Positions 55,516 through 64,000 of a DNA stretch of 64,000 bases are shown one piece after another. The stretch comes from Fibrobacterota bacterium (GTDB lineage Bacteria; Fibrobacterota; Fibrobacteria; UBA5070): assembly GCA_016715065.1 (NCBI GenBank), contig JADKBN010000028.1, positions 21,883 to 85,882 of the forward strand, read 5' to 3'. The notes under the pieces were generated by a model, which was given only the letters and a program-made list of their open reading frames with translations, made no database searches and was not told the origin of the DNA. Both the position numbers and the translations under genes were made by a program. Each line of letters starts with the position of its first letter. Position 1 is the first letter of the stretch.

Positions 55516-56831
55516 TCAGCCTTCCCAGAGCCACATCTGGGCTTGGCGCGGAGGCACGGCGAAATTGAAGCGGTCCCCCCAGAGGTTCATCTGGTGCTGG
55601 TGGAGCTGGCAGCGCCAATTGCCCCAGCGCAGGCCCCAGGTCCAGATGTCGGGGTGGGCCCATTCGCCGGTCTTGTTGATCGCCACGATGCCGCGATCGC
55701 CGCGCGCGAACACCAGCAATCCGTCCGATTCCCACAACAGCCACAGCGGTTCACCCTGCACGTGGTTGTGGAAGTTGATCATCTGGGTGACATCGTACCG
55801 GCACCACAGGCCTTCCCAGCGTCCCTTGTCGGAGGGGTATTGGCGGGCGCTCTCGCCGTTGTCGGAGTACATCAGCGGCACGCCGCCGTCACGACCCAGG
55901 ATGTAGGCGTTGGCGAGGTATTCGTCGTGCGGATCCAGGAGCATTCCGCGGAAGCCGTCGTTGTTGGGCACGTCGTGGGTGACGGTGAAAGTCACGGACT
56001 TGTCCCATGGCAGGGCGTTGCCGTAGGCGGCCGGGTTGACCAGATCGCGCAGCGACCCGCCGGGGGTGAATGCCTTCAGCATGGTCTGCTGCAGGGGGAA
56101 ATCGTAGCAGGGCATGCCGGTCTGGGCGAGCACGGGCCACAGGAACAGGTCGTTCTGGGAGCGATCGAAGGTGAGGGTTTCGCCGAAGATGTACTTGCCC
56201 TGCATGGCCCCGGAGCGGAACACGGTGTTGATGTGTGCCACTGGCAAGTGCTTGAGCGCATCCACACGGAATCCGGAGAATCCCATCTTCACGAGGGCGT
56301 CCAGGCAGTCCACCTGGTCTTCCACCACGGCGATGGACAACACCAGGTCCGGCAATCCCGACAGCGCCAAATCCACCAACTGAGCCTTGTCGCTCCAGTT
56401 GGAAATGTCGCCGGGAGGATGGAAGTCGTGCTCGTTGAAGAAGCCTTCGTCCAGGTTGCCAAACAGCTTGTCCTTTTCGAATTCCGCGCGTTCCTTCTTG
56501 TAACGCTCCAGTTCCGCCTTGCCGGGGAAGTGCCAGCGGTCTTCCCGCCACTCGTTGGCCATGTGGTTGAAGACCACGTCCACGTAGCTCTTGACTCCCA
56601 CTTGGCCAGTTCGTCGATGGCCCGTTGGACGTCCGCCTTGCGGCCCAAGTGCGAGCGGACGATCCGGTAGTCCTTGGGCTGGTAGCGCTGCCACCACTCG
56701 GGTCCGTTTTCATCCGAGTACAACGGCGGCGGGAACAGCACCGCGCCGTAGCCGGCATCGGCGATGCGCTGGGCCATGTCGCCGATGTCCTTGAACTTCC
56801 AGTTGAACGCGTGGAGGATGACGTCTTTCAT
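55516..56831 (-). pseudogene. GH13 alpha-amylase family protein, frameshifted
   Basis: The start MKDVILHAFNWKFKDIGDMAQRIADAGY is at 56831. After ADVQRAIDELAKW (about 56605) the frame shifts by one base and continues GVKSYVDVVFNHMANEWRED to 55516. In the second frame the GH13 residues are intact: DVVFNH, nucleophile Asp in GFRVDALKHL, acid/base Glu in IFGETLTF, and Asp in VTHDVPNND. No signal peptide, so a cytoplasmic enzyme for glycogen or maltodextrin is likely. One missing base near 56603-56610 explains the break; it may be a sequencing indel. Confidence 0.82.
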
Positions 56832-56921
56832 GAAACGGGCTCCTTGTTTGCAGCCTCTCTATTGCGCAGGGAGGCGGTCATCAATGGGTAGAAATTCGCA
56901 GCGGTGAATAGCTGGGCTCTC

Positions 56922-56978
56922 AAGTTCTCCCTGATCCAGGGAGAACTTTCCTTGCATTTCTCCTTGTGGCAGGGAGAA
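56922..56978. repeat. two related hairpins upstream of the amylase gene
   Basis: A perfect 12-bp stem (AAGTTCTCCCTG, loop ATC, CAGGGAGAACTT; 56922-56948) and a second 9-bp one (TTCTCCTTG...CAGGGAGAA; 56958-56978). They share the TTCTCCyTG/CAGGGAGAA arms. On the minus strand they lie between the secreted gene at 57013 and the amylase, so they could terminate, attenuate or bind a repressor. No T-run follows. Confidence 0.6.
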
Positions 56979-57012
56979 GAATGGTTCCTCCACAGAATGC
57001 CCCGGCCCGACC

Positions 57013-58179
57013 TTAGCGGCTGTGGATCTCCTGGCCGCCCCATTCCACGGCCGTCCAGGCAGGGCGACGGATGCCTTCCAGACGCGGTGCAACCAAGTGC
57101 ATGGGCGTGGCGCGCTGCTCGAAGGTGGCGAACACCCGCAGGAACAGTTCCGGCGGAGGGAGGATGTGGACGGGAAACGCCTGGGAAAAGGCTTGTTCCG
57201 GGAAGCGCACCGCCACGAAGGGTTGCGCGATCCGCGCGATCCAGAAGGTGATGAACTCCTCGCGCTCGCGGAAGTTCAGGCCCTTGAGCTCCAGGATGGA
57301 ATCCATCCTTTCCCCGAATTCCTCGCGGGAGAGACAAAAACCGGTATCGGAGATCGGCGCATTCCAAGAATAGCCTTCCCAAAAGAGACCGTAGTAGCGC
57401 TTGCCGGAGGTCTTGGACACGAGGTCGCCGCCAGGATGGGCCCGCACCGTCCAGGAGTCGTTTACAAGGGCTGGATAACTGACGGAGACCCGCTCGGGGC
57501 GACCCATGGTCACGGTCACGTCCAGGGTGTCCGGGGGATAGAGGTAGAGCATCGGCTTCAGGACAAGAGGTCGGTCGGGATCGCCGGAAGTGCTGATGGC
57601 ACAGTTGATTCCCGGAAAACGCCCTTGAAGCGCGCAGGCGCGGCTTTCCAGCGCGGTTCCTTCCAGCAAGACGGAACTTGTCAGTTTCCCGCAGTTTGGT
57701 TCCTGGGTGCTGCAGGTGTTCGCGGTCGGCTTGTCGATTTCCACCAATCGGTCCGGCGGCGGCAGGAATGTTCCATCGTAGGGCTTGGTGGAATATTGAA
57801 ACCGACCTCCACTCGGCAGCGTGGTGTCCCAAGCGAGTCGGAAGGTCGAGTTTTCCGGAAGGATGTGCTGGGGGCGCGCGTTGTACAGGCCTCGCAGAAC
57901 CCAGCCGTCGCGTCGCTTGACGGCCAGGTAGGTGAGGCCTCCCGAATCGAATGCCGATCCCACCAGCCAAAGATCCGTCGCCCCTTTTTCGACGCGAGCG
58001 GCCGGGACATCGTCCAATGGCTGCTTGCGTTTGCGGCGGTCCGGACTGAGGGAAAGGAAAGTGGAGTCCAGGGAACGAAGCGTCGATTTGTCCGACAGGA
58101 CAAATTCCGACAAGGGACGGGTTTTCCAGGCGGGGTCGGCGGCGCCGAGAAGCAGGAGGGCTGGGAGGATCTGGAGCAT
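57013..58179 (-). CDS. conserved secreted protein with a KPxxYLYP motif
   Basis: 388 residues. A short signal (MLQILPALLLLGAADPA) is followed by a mostly beta protein. The segment LVLKPMLYLYPPDTLDVTVTM and later KRYYGLFWEGYSW match a widespread family of bacterial and archaeal proteins that share KPVIYLYP and YYYLFWEG, whose function I do not know. It has 4 Cys (TCSTQEPNCGK and CALQGRFPGINC). Lies upstream of the amylase on the same strand and divergent from the kinase at 58276. Confidence 0.75.
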   Translation of the reverse strand: MLQILPALLLLGAADPAWKTRPLSEFVLSDKSTLRSLDSTFLSLSPDRRKRKQPLDDVPAARVEKGATDLWLVGSAFDSGGLTYLAVKRRDGWVLRGLYNARPQHILPENSTFRLAWDTTLPSGGRFQYSTKPYDGTFLPPPDRLVEIDKPTANTCSTQEPNCGKLTSSVLLEGTALESRACALQGRFPGINCAISTSGDPDRPLVLKPMLYLYPPDTLDVTVTMGRPERVSVSYPALVNDSWTVRAHPGGDLVSKTSGKRYYGLFWEGYSWNAPISDTGFCLSREEFGERMDSILELKGLNFREREEFITFWIARIAQPFVAVRFPEQAFSQAFPVHILPPPELFLRVFATFEQRATPMHLVAPRLEGIRRPAWTAVEWGGQEIHSR

Positions 58180-58275
58180 GGGGGGGCTCGGAGGGGAGAG
58201 GGAAGGGTGAGGGTGATCTCAAGATAGTCCCGTTCACCCCTTGATCGACTCCCGTGGATTTACCCTTTTCAAGCA

Positions 58276-60045
58276 ATGGGCCTCCTTCTCCTTTACTGGC
58301 TGGAACTGCTCCGGGGTGCTGAACCGATCGGCGATCCAAGCCCGGCAGCCCTGGCGCTGAACGCCTCCGCGGCAGTCCCTTTGGTCGCACAGGCCATCCA
58401 GAGACAAACGACCCCGCAACCAGGGGGCGAATGGGTGGAATCCAAGGAGCTGTTCTTCGGCGCCTGCACCAGTGGTGTGGAACTGCGCATTCCCCTGCGG
58501 ACACCGAGCCCCGGTCGTTGGTGGTGGGTGAGCCAGTTGCGCACGCCGGAAGAGCTTCGTTTGCGGCTGGGTGCTCGCGACCTCGGGGTGTTCGGGACCT
58601 CGCGCGCCTTCCGCGAGAGCCCGGCCGGCACCTTCCACACGGCCATCCCGTTGGATCTGCACGGCGGGCCCGAGACACTTTATGTCACCGCCTCCGATCC
58701 GCAAGGGGATGTGCTGCTGGAGGTGGAGCTCGTGCCGGATGCGCGATTGGCCGAACGGATCCAGAGCCACACCGCTCACGACGCCTGGATCCTGGGAGTG
58801 TTGACCATCATCCTGCTGGTGGCGATCTACTTGCTTTGGGTCGCCCGCTTGCGGGCCTACGCCTGGTATGTGGCCTATCTGGCTCTGGGGATCCTGTGGG
58901 TGGGGGCCAAGACCGGCATGGCGGGTGCGTTGCTCTGGCCGGATCATCCGGAGTGGAATCATGCGGTGCCATCTTTCGCCTCGCGGGTGTCGCTGGCCTT
59001 GTACATGCTTTTCCTGCGCGATCTGGTGGGTTTGCGGGATCGGTTTCCAAGACTCAGGCGCGTGTTGGATTTCGGGATCTCGTGGGTGGCCTTGTGCGGG
59101 CTGTTCGCCTTGTGCTCGGTGGCGCTGCCGGATTTCCATGCGGAAATCCTGAGACGATTCACTCCGGAAATCATGGAGGCCCCTACGCTGCTTTTGGCCT
59201 TGGGGATGCTGGGTTGGCGGGCCCGGTCGGATGTTTTGGCTCGGCGGGTGCTCATCGCTTGCCTGCCGTTGGTGGGGGCTGCGCTGTATGGGCAGATCCG
59301 CGACTTTTTCAAGCCCATCGGTGTTCCGGATCAGGACACGACCGTCGTGTTCATCGGCGCGATCCTGGAACACATCGGGACCACCCCTGGTGCTTGCCTT
59401 GGATGTGAGGCGGCGTCTGGATGCGCACGCCGGTCTGGTCCGGGATTTCGATCGCCGTCTGGACGACCAATACCGGCAATACCGGGCCCGGATAGGATCC
59501 GATCTCCACGACGATCTGTCCCAGCGCATCTTGGCGATCCGCTTGTCGCTTCATCGCCAAATGAAGTCCGCCGGAGGCGTGGGCGAGGAGGTGGAAGCCC
59601 AGTTGCAGGACTTGGCAGATTCTGTCCGCGAGATTTCCCACCATTTGCATCCCTCGGCGCACGGGACTCCCAGCCTGCAGTTGGCGCTCTCGGAGCTGGC
59701 GAGGGCCATGGAAAACCCCCAGTTGGCCTTCCAACTGGATCTGGCCTATGCAAAGGAGCATCTGCCCACGGTGAATCTGGAGCTGTTTCTGATCGTGCAG
59801 GAGTCGATCAGCAATGCCGTTCACCATGGCAAACCACGAGGATCCGGATTGCCACGAGCGCGCAGGGCAAAGGCATGTTGTTGTCCATCCAGGACAATGG
59901 GACGGGATTGGGCGCCAAATCGGGCGGGATCGGCTTGGCGGGGATCGAGGCGCGTGCCCGCAGGATGGGCGGCACCTTCCGGATCGCCCCGCTGGACGAA
60001 CACGGGGCGGTGGTGGAGGTGTGGATCCCGGTCGAGGGGGGGTGA
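58276..60045 (+). pseudogene. 7TMR-DISM sensor histidine kinase, two frameshifts
   Basis: N-terminal extracellular DISM2-like beta domain (LFFGACTSGVELRIPL, AGTFHTAIPLDLHGG), then about seven membrane segments (WILGVLTIILLVAIYLLWV, LALYMLFLRDLVGL, TLLLALGMLGWRA) in one frame to about 59390. The second frame (LVLALDVRRRLDAHAGLVRD) holds the HisKA_3 dimerisation domain with GSDLHDDLSQRILAIRLSLH. From about 59835 the first frame returns with the ATPase domain (KGMLLSIQDNGTGLGAKSGG, GLAGIEARARRMGG). One shift is at CCACCCC, the other near GCAAACCACG; each is a single base. All catalytic parts are otherwise present. No response regulator follows; instead an IS begins 48 bases after the stop. Confidence 0.82.
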
Positions 60046-61229
60046 TCGAGGGAAATTGACTTGCTCAAACGAGCAGCATAGCGTAGTTTTACCTTAACAG
60101 GATGCTGAAAAATCCGAATTTCAGCCATTCTGAGCCGGATATTTCATTTTTGTTGACAGAAATTGCATCCACCCCAAGCGCCTTCCCTGATGGCTGATGC
60201 CCTGTTTTTGATGCGTTGTCACTTCGCTAATGGCCACAAGGCCAATTTGGGCGGTAATTTGCCCCTCTTTCAGGTCCCTTGTTTTGCGCCACATGGGGAA
60301 TCGTATTCATCTGGCGGCATATCTCCACGAAGCCCTTGTTGTCGTAGCCTTTGTCGGCTCCCAGCGTAATCTCGTGATCACCTTCCATGCGCTCGAGCAT
60401 CGCCAACGCAGACCAGGCTTCACCGCCCTCGCCTGCAGCTTGACGGAGATCGGATTCAACCACCAATCCACTGCGATTTTCCATCATCGCGTTGCCCAAG
60501 TAGCTGGGCTTGGCGGCTGTATTGCTGCTCTTTCGAGCAAGGCGAGAATCCGGGTCTGCTTGATCGATGAGTGGAATTTGAAAATGTCTCCCCCCGAAAA
60601 TCTCGCAGGATGTCCTTGCCTGTGTGAGGCTTGGCGTCATCGGTTGAAGGCTCACTTGACGGCTCCGAAGGAGGTGGCGCTGTGGGCGTATCATCGTCGG
60701 AATCCGAAGCCATCGGCTGCGGCTTTTTTGTGCTTCCCAAGCCTGAATGAGGTGTGCCATCGACGACCTGGCAAGTGGAAACGAAACCTTTGCCGAACTC
60801 CACCACGCGAGCGAGGAAATTGCGAGACATCTCGGTGGACAGAAGTCGATCGCGATTGTGGGTGTAGACCGTTGGAACCCATGCTTCCTGGTCAAGCGGA
60901 AGATCCAGAAACCAGCGGAAAGTCAAGCTATCATCGATGCGTTCGCAAAGCTGTCGCTCGCTGCGAATGCCGTAGATGATCTGTAGGAGAGAGCCTTTGA
61001 GCAACTGTTCTGGCGGGATAGAAGGGCGACCACCTACCTTGTATGCCTGATCAAACTCGGAGTTTAAACCTTGCAGAGCTTTGTCACAGATCTCCTTGAT
61101 CTTGCGCAAAGGATGGTTTGTTGGCGAGCAGTCAAAGGGAAGCGGTAACGAGCAGTTCGGAGGGTTCAAAGGGAAGCAGTCTTCCCGGTTGAATGCCCCC
61201 TGTGCTTACCTCCGGAGTTTACCGGGGAC

Positions 61230-62890
61230 ATGGGGAATTTCATCACGATGGACAAGAAAACCACGATCCTGACGTTGTTGCGGCAGGGGCATTCCGGGCG
61301 TTCGATCTGTCGATTGGGCACAGCTCGCTCAAAAACGGTCCAGGGAGTTGAGTCGCACCCTGGGGCAAAGGAAGCATCTGCACCCGAAGTGCTCACCGGG
61401 GATCTCGCTCAAAGGAAGCACCTGGCCTTGAAGTGCTCGCCGGGGAACCTGTCCGAGATCCTGGGTATCGAGCAAGCCACCACGGAGGAGGTAGCGCCCG
61501 ACCCTATCCCGGTTTTGTCGACGCGCAGCGCCCCTATTGAAACCTCATTTGGAGGGCAATCGGTGCCTATCTGAAGCGTGGTCTGGGGGCTCGTCGGATC
61601 TGGCAGGATCTGACCGATCTGCACGGATTCCTGGGCGGAGGATTCGGTGAAGCGTCTGGTCCACAAGGTCAAGGCCAATCACGAAATGGTTCCAGCATCT
61701 GGATGTACTTCCCGGCGAAGAAGGCCCAAATGGACTTCCTGGAGGGGCCTCATTTGGTCTTGCGCGAGGCTTCTGGCCAAGGGTGCGGCGTCGCACCCTG
61801 GATTTTGGTACTGACGCTGTCGCACAGCGCGATGAGCTACCGGGAAGCGATCCTGGATCAGTCGGCGCGCACAGTTCTGGCTGCACTGATGCGGGGTTTC
61901 GAGAAGTTTGGAGGCGTCCCGAGCGACTCAAGATCGACAACTTCAAAGCCGCCGTCATCCAGGCGCATCGCTACGATCCCGTGCTCCATCCACTGTTCCA
62001 AGCCTGGGCTGGCCATTACGGCATTCTGCTGTCGCCTTGCGATCCGGGCTGCCCCAACCAAGGTCGCGTGGAGCGCGATTGCCGGTACACGAGGATGGCT
62101 TCTAAGGGATTGCCGGAAATTGACTCAATGGATTCCCTGAACGAACGGCTTCGCATCTGGGAGGCCCGCACCGCGCACCAGCGCATCCATGGACGCCACA
62201 AGCGGCAGGTCCTGGAGGTATTTCAAAGTGAGGAGGCGCCTGCACTGCAACCACTTCCGGCCTCCCCGTTCCATCTGTTCGAGATGGGACGACAAGGTCA
62301 GTGTGCAAGGAACCGTGGAGGTGGATTCCGCCACTACGAGGTGAGCCATCTCTTGATCGGACAAATCGTGTCTGTACAGTACGACGCACGCGAGGTGCGT
62401 GTCTATCGCCTCCACGAGTCGGGTCCGAAGTTCGAGATCCGCCACGACCGCAGCCTGCACAAAGGGCATCTGGTCCGAAAGGAAGGGCGCATCCGGCGTG
62501 GATGGATCGAACGCGGCACGAACGCGAAGCCTGGTACCTCCGTGGCGCATCCAAGGTCGGGCCGCACTGCAACGCCTTGGTGGAAAGCATCCGGTCCGAC
62601 GACCGAGGCAGACATCCGCGTACGCACCGGCGCGTCCTGGGCATTCGCGATCTGGAAAGGCGCTTTGGCCCGAGATCCTGGAAACGGCATGCTCGAAGAT
62701 GACTCCTGCCCCGAGGCAAGCTGGCATCGCCTCCGGGAGCTGTGTGAGCTGGTGCAGGCGCAACGGACGCAAGGATTACGGCCGACTCATCGCCTCTCAA
62801 GCCGATTCGACGATGACAGATCCTGTTATCCGATCCATGGACGAGTACCAGGAGATGATCGACGCATTGATGGGCGAGGTGGGCCAATGA
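61230..62890 (+). pseudogene. istA-like transposase, frameshifted
   Basis: Pieces in several frames: an N-terminal helix-turn-helix (MDKKTTILTLLRQGHSGRSI), then FPAKKAQMDFLEGPHLVLRE and LTLSHSAMSYREAILDQSAR, then RLKIDNFKAAVIQAHRYDPV and PGCPNQGRVERDCRYTRMA, which carry the DDE core (acidic residues in QMDF, KIDNFKAA and GRVERD). The C-terminus ends YQEMIDALMGEVGQ and overlaps istB by ATGA. At least three frame changes make it inactive as read. Confidence 0.8.
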
Positions 62891-63663
62891 AGACCAGCAT
62901 CGAGACCCTCCAACCCATCCTGCGCAGCCTCCGCATGGGCGGCATGGCCGAGAGCCTGCCCATGCGGATCACGCTGGCGCGCAAGGGCGAAAACCGATCA
63001 TCTACAGTTTCTGTCCGAACTGGTGGAAGACGAGATGAACCGCCGCGCCGGACGACTTCAAAAACGGCGATTGGGCGCAGCAAAGATCCCTCCATGAAAA
63101 CGCTGGAAGACTTCGACTGGACCTTCAATCCACGCGTCCCGCGCCGCCTGATCCAGGAGCTGTCCTCCGGACAGTTCGTACACGAAAACGGGACGTGCTA
63201 TTTGTCGGACCTCCCGGCGTGGGGAAAACCCATCTGTGTTGCGCCCTGGCCCAGTCAGCCGTCGCAGCCGGATGGAAAACGCTTTGGAAAAACGCCTTCG
63301 ATCTGGCCGACGATCTGGTGCGCGCAAGAGAAGCCAACAGACGGCGCGAACTGATCGCCCAACGTTGCACCACAGCTTTTGATCCTGGACGAATTCGGAA
63401 TGAAGTCGCTGCGGGGCACCGATACGGAAGATATTCTGGAAGTCATCCACAGGCGCCACGGAACGACATCCACCGTGGTGGCCACCAACCGGCCTGTCGT
63501 GGACTGGGGAGCCTTCCTGGGTGACGCGGCGGCGGCCAGCGCCATTCTCGACAGACCTCCTCCGAGTCGGCCCAGGTCATCAACCTCAAGGGAGCAAGGT
63601 CACACAGAACAAAACCTCAAGATCGCAGGAGACGACTCGCTATCGGAAGCCGCAAAGGGCTAG
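62887..63663 (+). pseudogene. istB-like ATPase helper, frameshifted
   Basis: Starts MKTSIETLQPILRSLRMGGM at 62887. Later frames give the Walker A loop LFVGPPGVGKTHLCCALAQ (about 63195) and Walker B LILDEFGMKSLRGTD with TSTVVATNRPVVDWG. Ends in a third frame (AQVINLKGARSHRTK). IstB assists IstA transposition. Multiple single-base shifts. Confidence 0.8.
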
Positions 63664-63873
63664 TTTTGCACCCGCAGGGGTGCTTCCCTTTGAACTGCTC
63701 ACACCTGCTTCCGTTTGAACTGCTCGCTGACAATGGTTCGGACGAATACGAGCATCAAGGTCTACAACGGCAATGAAACTGGGATTGGATTGAATGCGAC
63801 CGCGCATATCACAATCTACGACAGATTCTGTCGAGCCGCAGGCGATTTGGGAGGGTTTTTCAGCATCCTGTTA

Positions 63874-64000
63874 ATGTCCCCCGACGCATTTTCTCACGAT
63901 CAAGCAGTCAAGAATTTGATCAAAGCCTATCCTGTGGAGGCCCTGGAGTTTTTGGCAGAGGATGTGTTTGCGGCTCGCGGGCAACCTGTGGGCTGCGATT
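63874..64000 (+). CDS. 5' end of a gene resembling Rpn/transposase-associated DUF proteins
   Basis: ATG at 63874 starts MSPDAFSHDQAVKNLIKAYP, then VEALEFLAEDVFAARGQPVG, and runs off the window. The HDQAxKNLIxxYPxEALxFxA pattern resembles the N-terminus of Rpn (PD-(D/E)XK) recombination-associated nuclease-like proteins. The A of the ATG is the last base of the TTAA that flanks the IS, so the IS has cut the gene from its natural promoter and ribosome-binding site. Confidence 0.45.
   Translation, partial: MSPDAFSHDQAVKNLIKAYPVEALEFLAEDVFAARGQPVGCD

Larger units (their letters stand above)
61119..63732 (+). mobile_element. IS21-family insertion sequence
   Basis: Ends are TGTTGGCGAGCAGTC at the left and, inverted, TGTCAGCGAGCAGTT at the right, with the 5'-TG...CA-3' typical of IS21. 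Repeats of GAGCAGT...AAAGGGAAGC lie inside each end (multiple terminal repeats). ATGGTT occurs on both sides (61113-61118 and 63733-63738), a 6-bp target duplication. Two genes, istA-like and istB-like, read rightwards and overlap by ATGA at 62887; both are frameshifted. Confidence 0.9.
60227..63807 (-). pseudogene. IS1182/IS5-like transposase, split by the IS21 insertion, frameshifted and truncated
   Basis: The N-terminus lies on the far side of the inner element: ATG at 63807, MRGRIQSNPSFIAVVDLD. After removing 61119-63738 it reads straight on as ARIRPNHPLRKIKEICDKAL, then GGRPSIPPEQLLKGSLLQII and RSERQLCERIDDSLTFRWFL, the N-terminal DUF772 region of IS5/IS1182 transposases. A frameshift near 60590 leads to DPDSRLARKSSNTAAK and GADKGYDNKGFVEICRQMNT. 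The frame ends at 60227 about 100 residues earlier than normal. Not functional. Confidence 0.85.
60094..63874. mobile_element. IS1182/IS5-like element, interrupted by an IS21-family element
   Basis: TTAACAGGATGCTGAAAAA at 60094-60112 is repeated inverted at 63856-63874, perfectly over 19 bases. TTAA at each end is a probable target duplication. Removing the inner element (61119-63732) and one copy of ATGGTT joins an IS1182-type transposase reading leftwards. Element length without the inner IS would be about 1.16 kb, so part of the transposase C-terminus is also missing. Confidence 0.85.

Noticed and set aside
60165..60226. Short tail of the IS1182-like transposase frame beyond 60227
   Set aside because: The frame stops at 60227 and the remaining bases to the left end do not resemble the missing C-terminus in any frame.

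Overview
The window is a GC-rich bacterial chromosome segment with short intergenic gaps and many ATGA/GTGA start-stop overlaps. The protein repertoire suggests Fibrobacterota or a close FCB-group relative. Pointers are secreted and lipid-anchored proteins with chitobiase-C-terminal-like repeats fused to a formylglycine-generating-enzyme fold, a large secreted clan GH-A glycosidase, an M6 metalloprotease with PA14 domains, a coiled-coil surface protein ending in a KVEEL-type helix, and a TrpB2-type tryptophan synthase beta chain. This placement is inference from gene content; no 16S gene is present.

Layout. 1-5 kb: a lipoprotein with a PEP/pyruvate-binding (PPDK-like) domain (cut by the window edge), a coiled-coil surface protein and two small envelope genes. 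5-7.5 kb: groES-groEL behind a sigma70-like promoter and a perfect CIRCE operator; groEL has lost its normal stop codon. 7.5-17 kb: a lipoprotein, a frameshifted Fic gene, a broken unknown gene, PPK2, a GH-A glycosidase and an M6 protease. 17-25.7 kb: TrpB2, a TPR-like secreted protein, a PrfH-RtcB RNA/ribosome repair pair, OxyR, a secreted unknown and a PAS-PAS histidine kinase. 25.8-31.5 kb: a CAU tRNA, then surE-gyrA-PilZ as a coupled run, then a CorC-type CBS protein. 31.5-45.2 kb: a VapBC-type toxin-antitoxin pair, two barrel-like proteins, a CHB_HEX/FGE lipoprotein, a three-gene coupled operon built round a giant M15/M23-like protein, and a divergent lipoprotein.

45.3-53.6 kb holds an NAD salvage locus. 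An NrtR-type repressor, whose Nudix box has lost its catalytic acids, is divergent from pncA, with two perfect palindromes between them. Then follow pncB, nadE, a NMNAT-Nudix fusion, pnuC and a NadR-type NMNAT/ribosylnicotinamide kinase. Together these take up and recycle nicotinamide, nicotinate and nicotinamide riboside to NAD. 53.6-60 kb: a proline-rich membrane protein, a small membrane protein, a frameshifted GH13 amylase, a conserved secreted protein and a frameshifted 7TMR-DISM histidine kinase. 60.1-63.9 kb is a nested transposon: an IS21-family element with a 6-bp target duplication sits inside the transposase gene of an IS1182/IS5-like element with 19-bp terminal repeats. The window ends in the start of a DUF/Rpn-like gene whose start codon abuts the transposon.

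Two palindromic intergenic repeat families recur: one with GAGACGCCCC arms, the other with TTCGTCCTGAGGAG arms. Several genes (fic, the M15 giant, amylase, the 7TM kinase, both transposons) carry frameshifts, some next to homopolymers, so sequencing indels must be excluded before they are called true pseudogenes.
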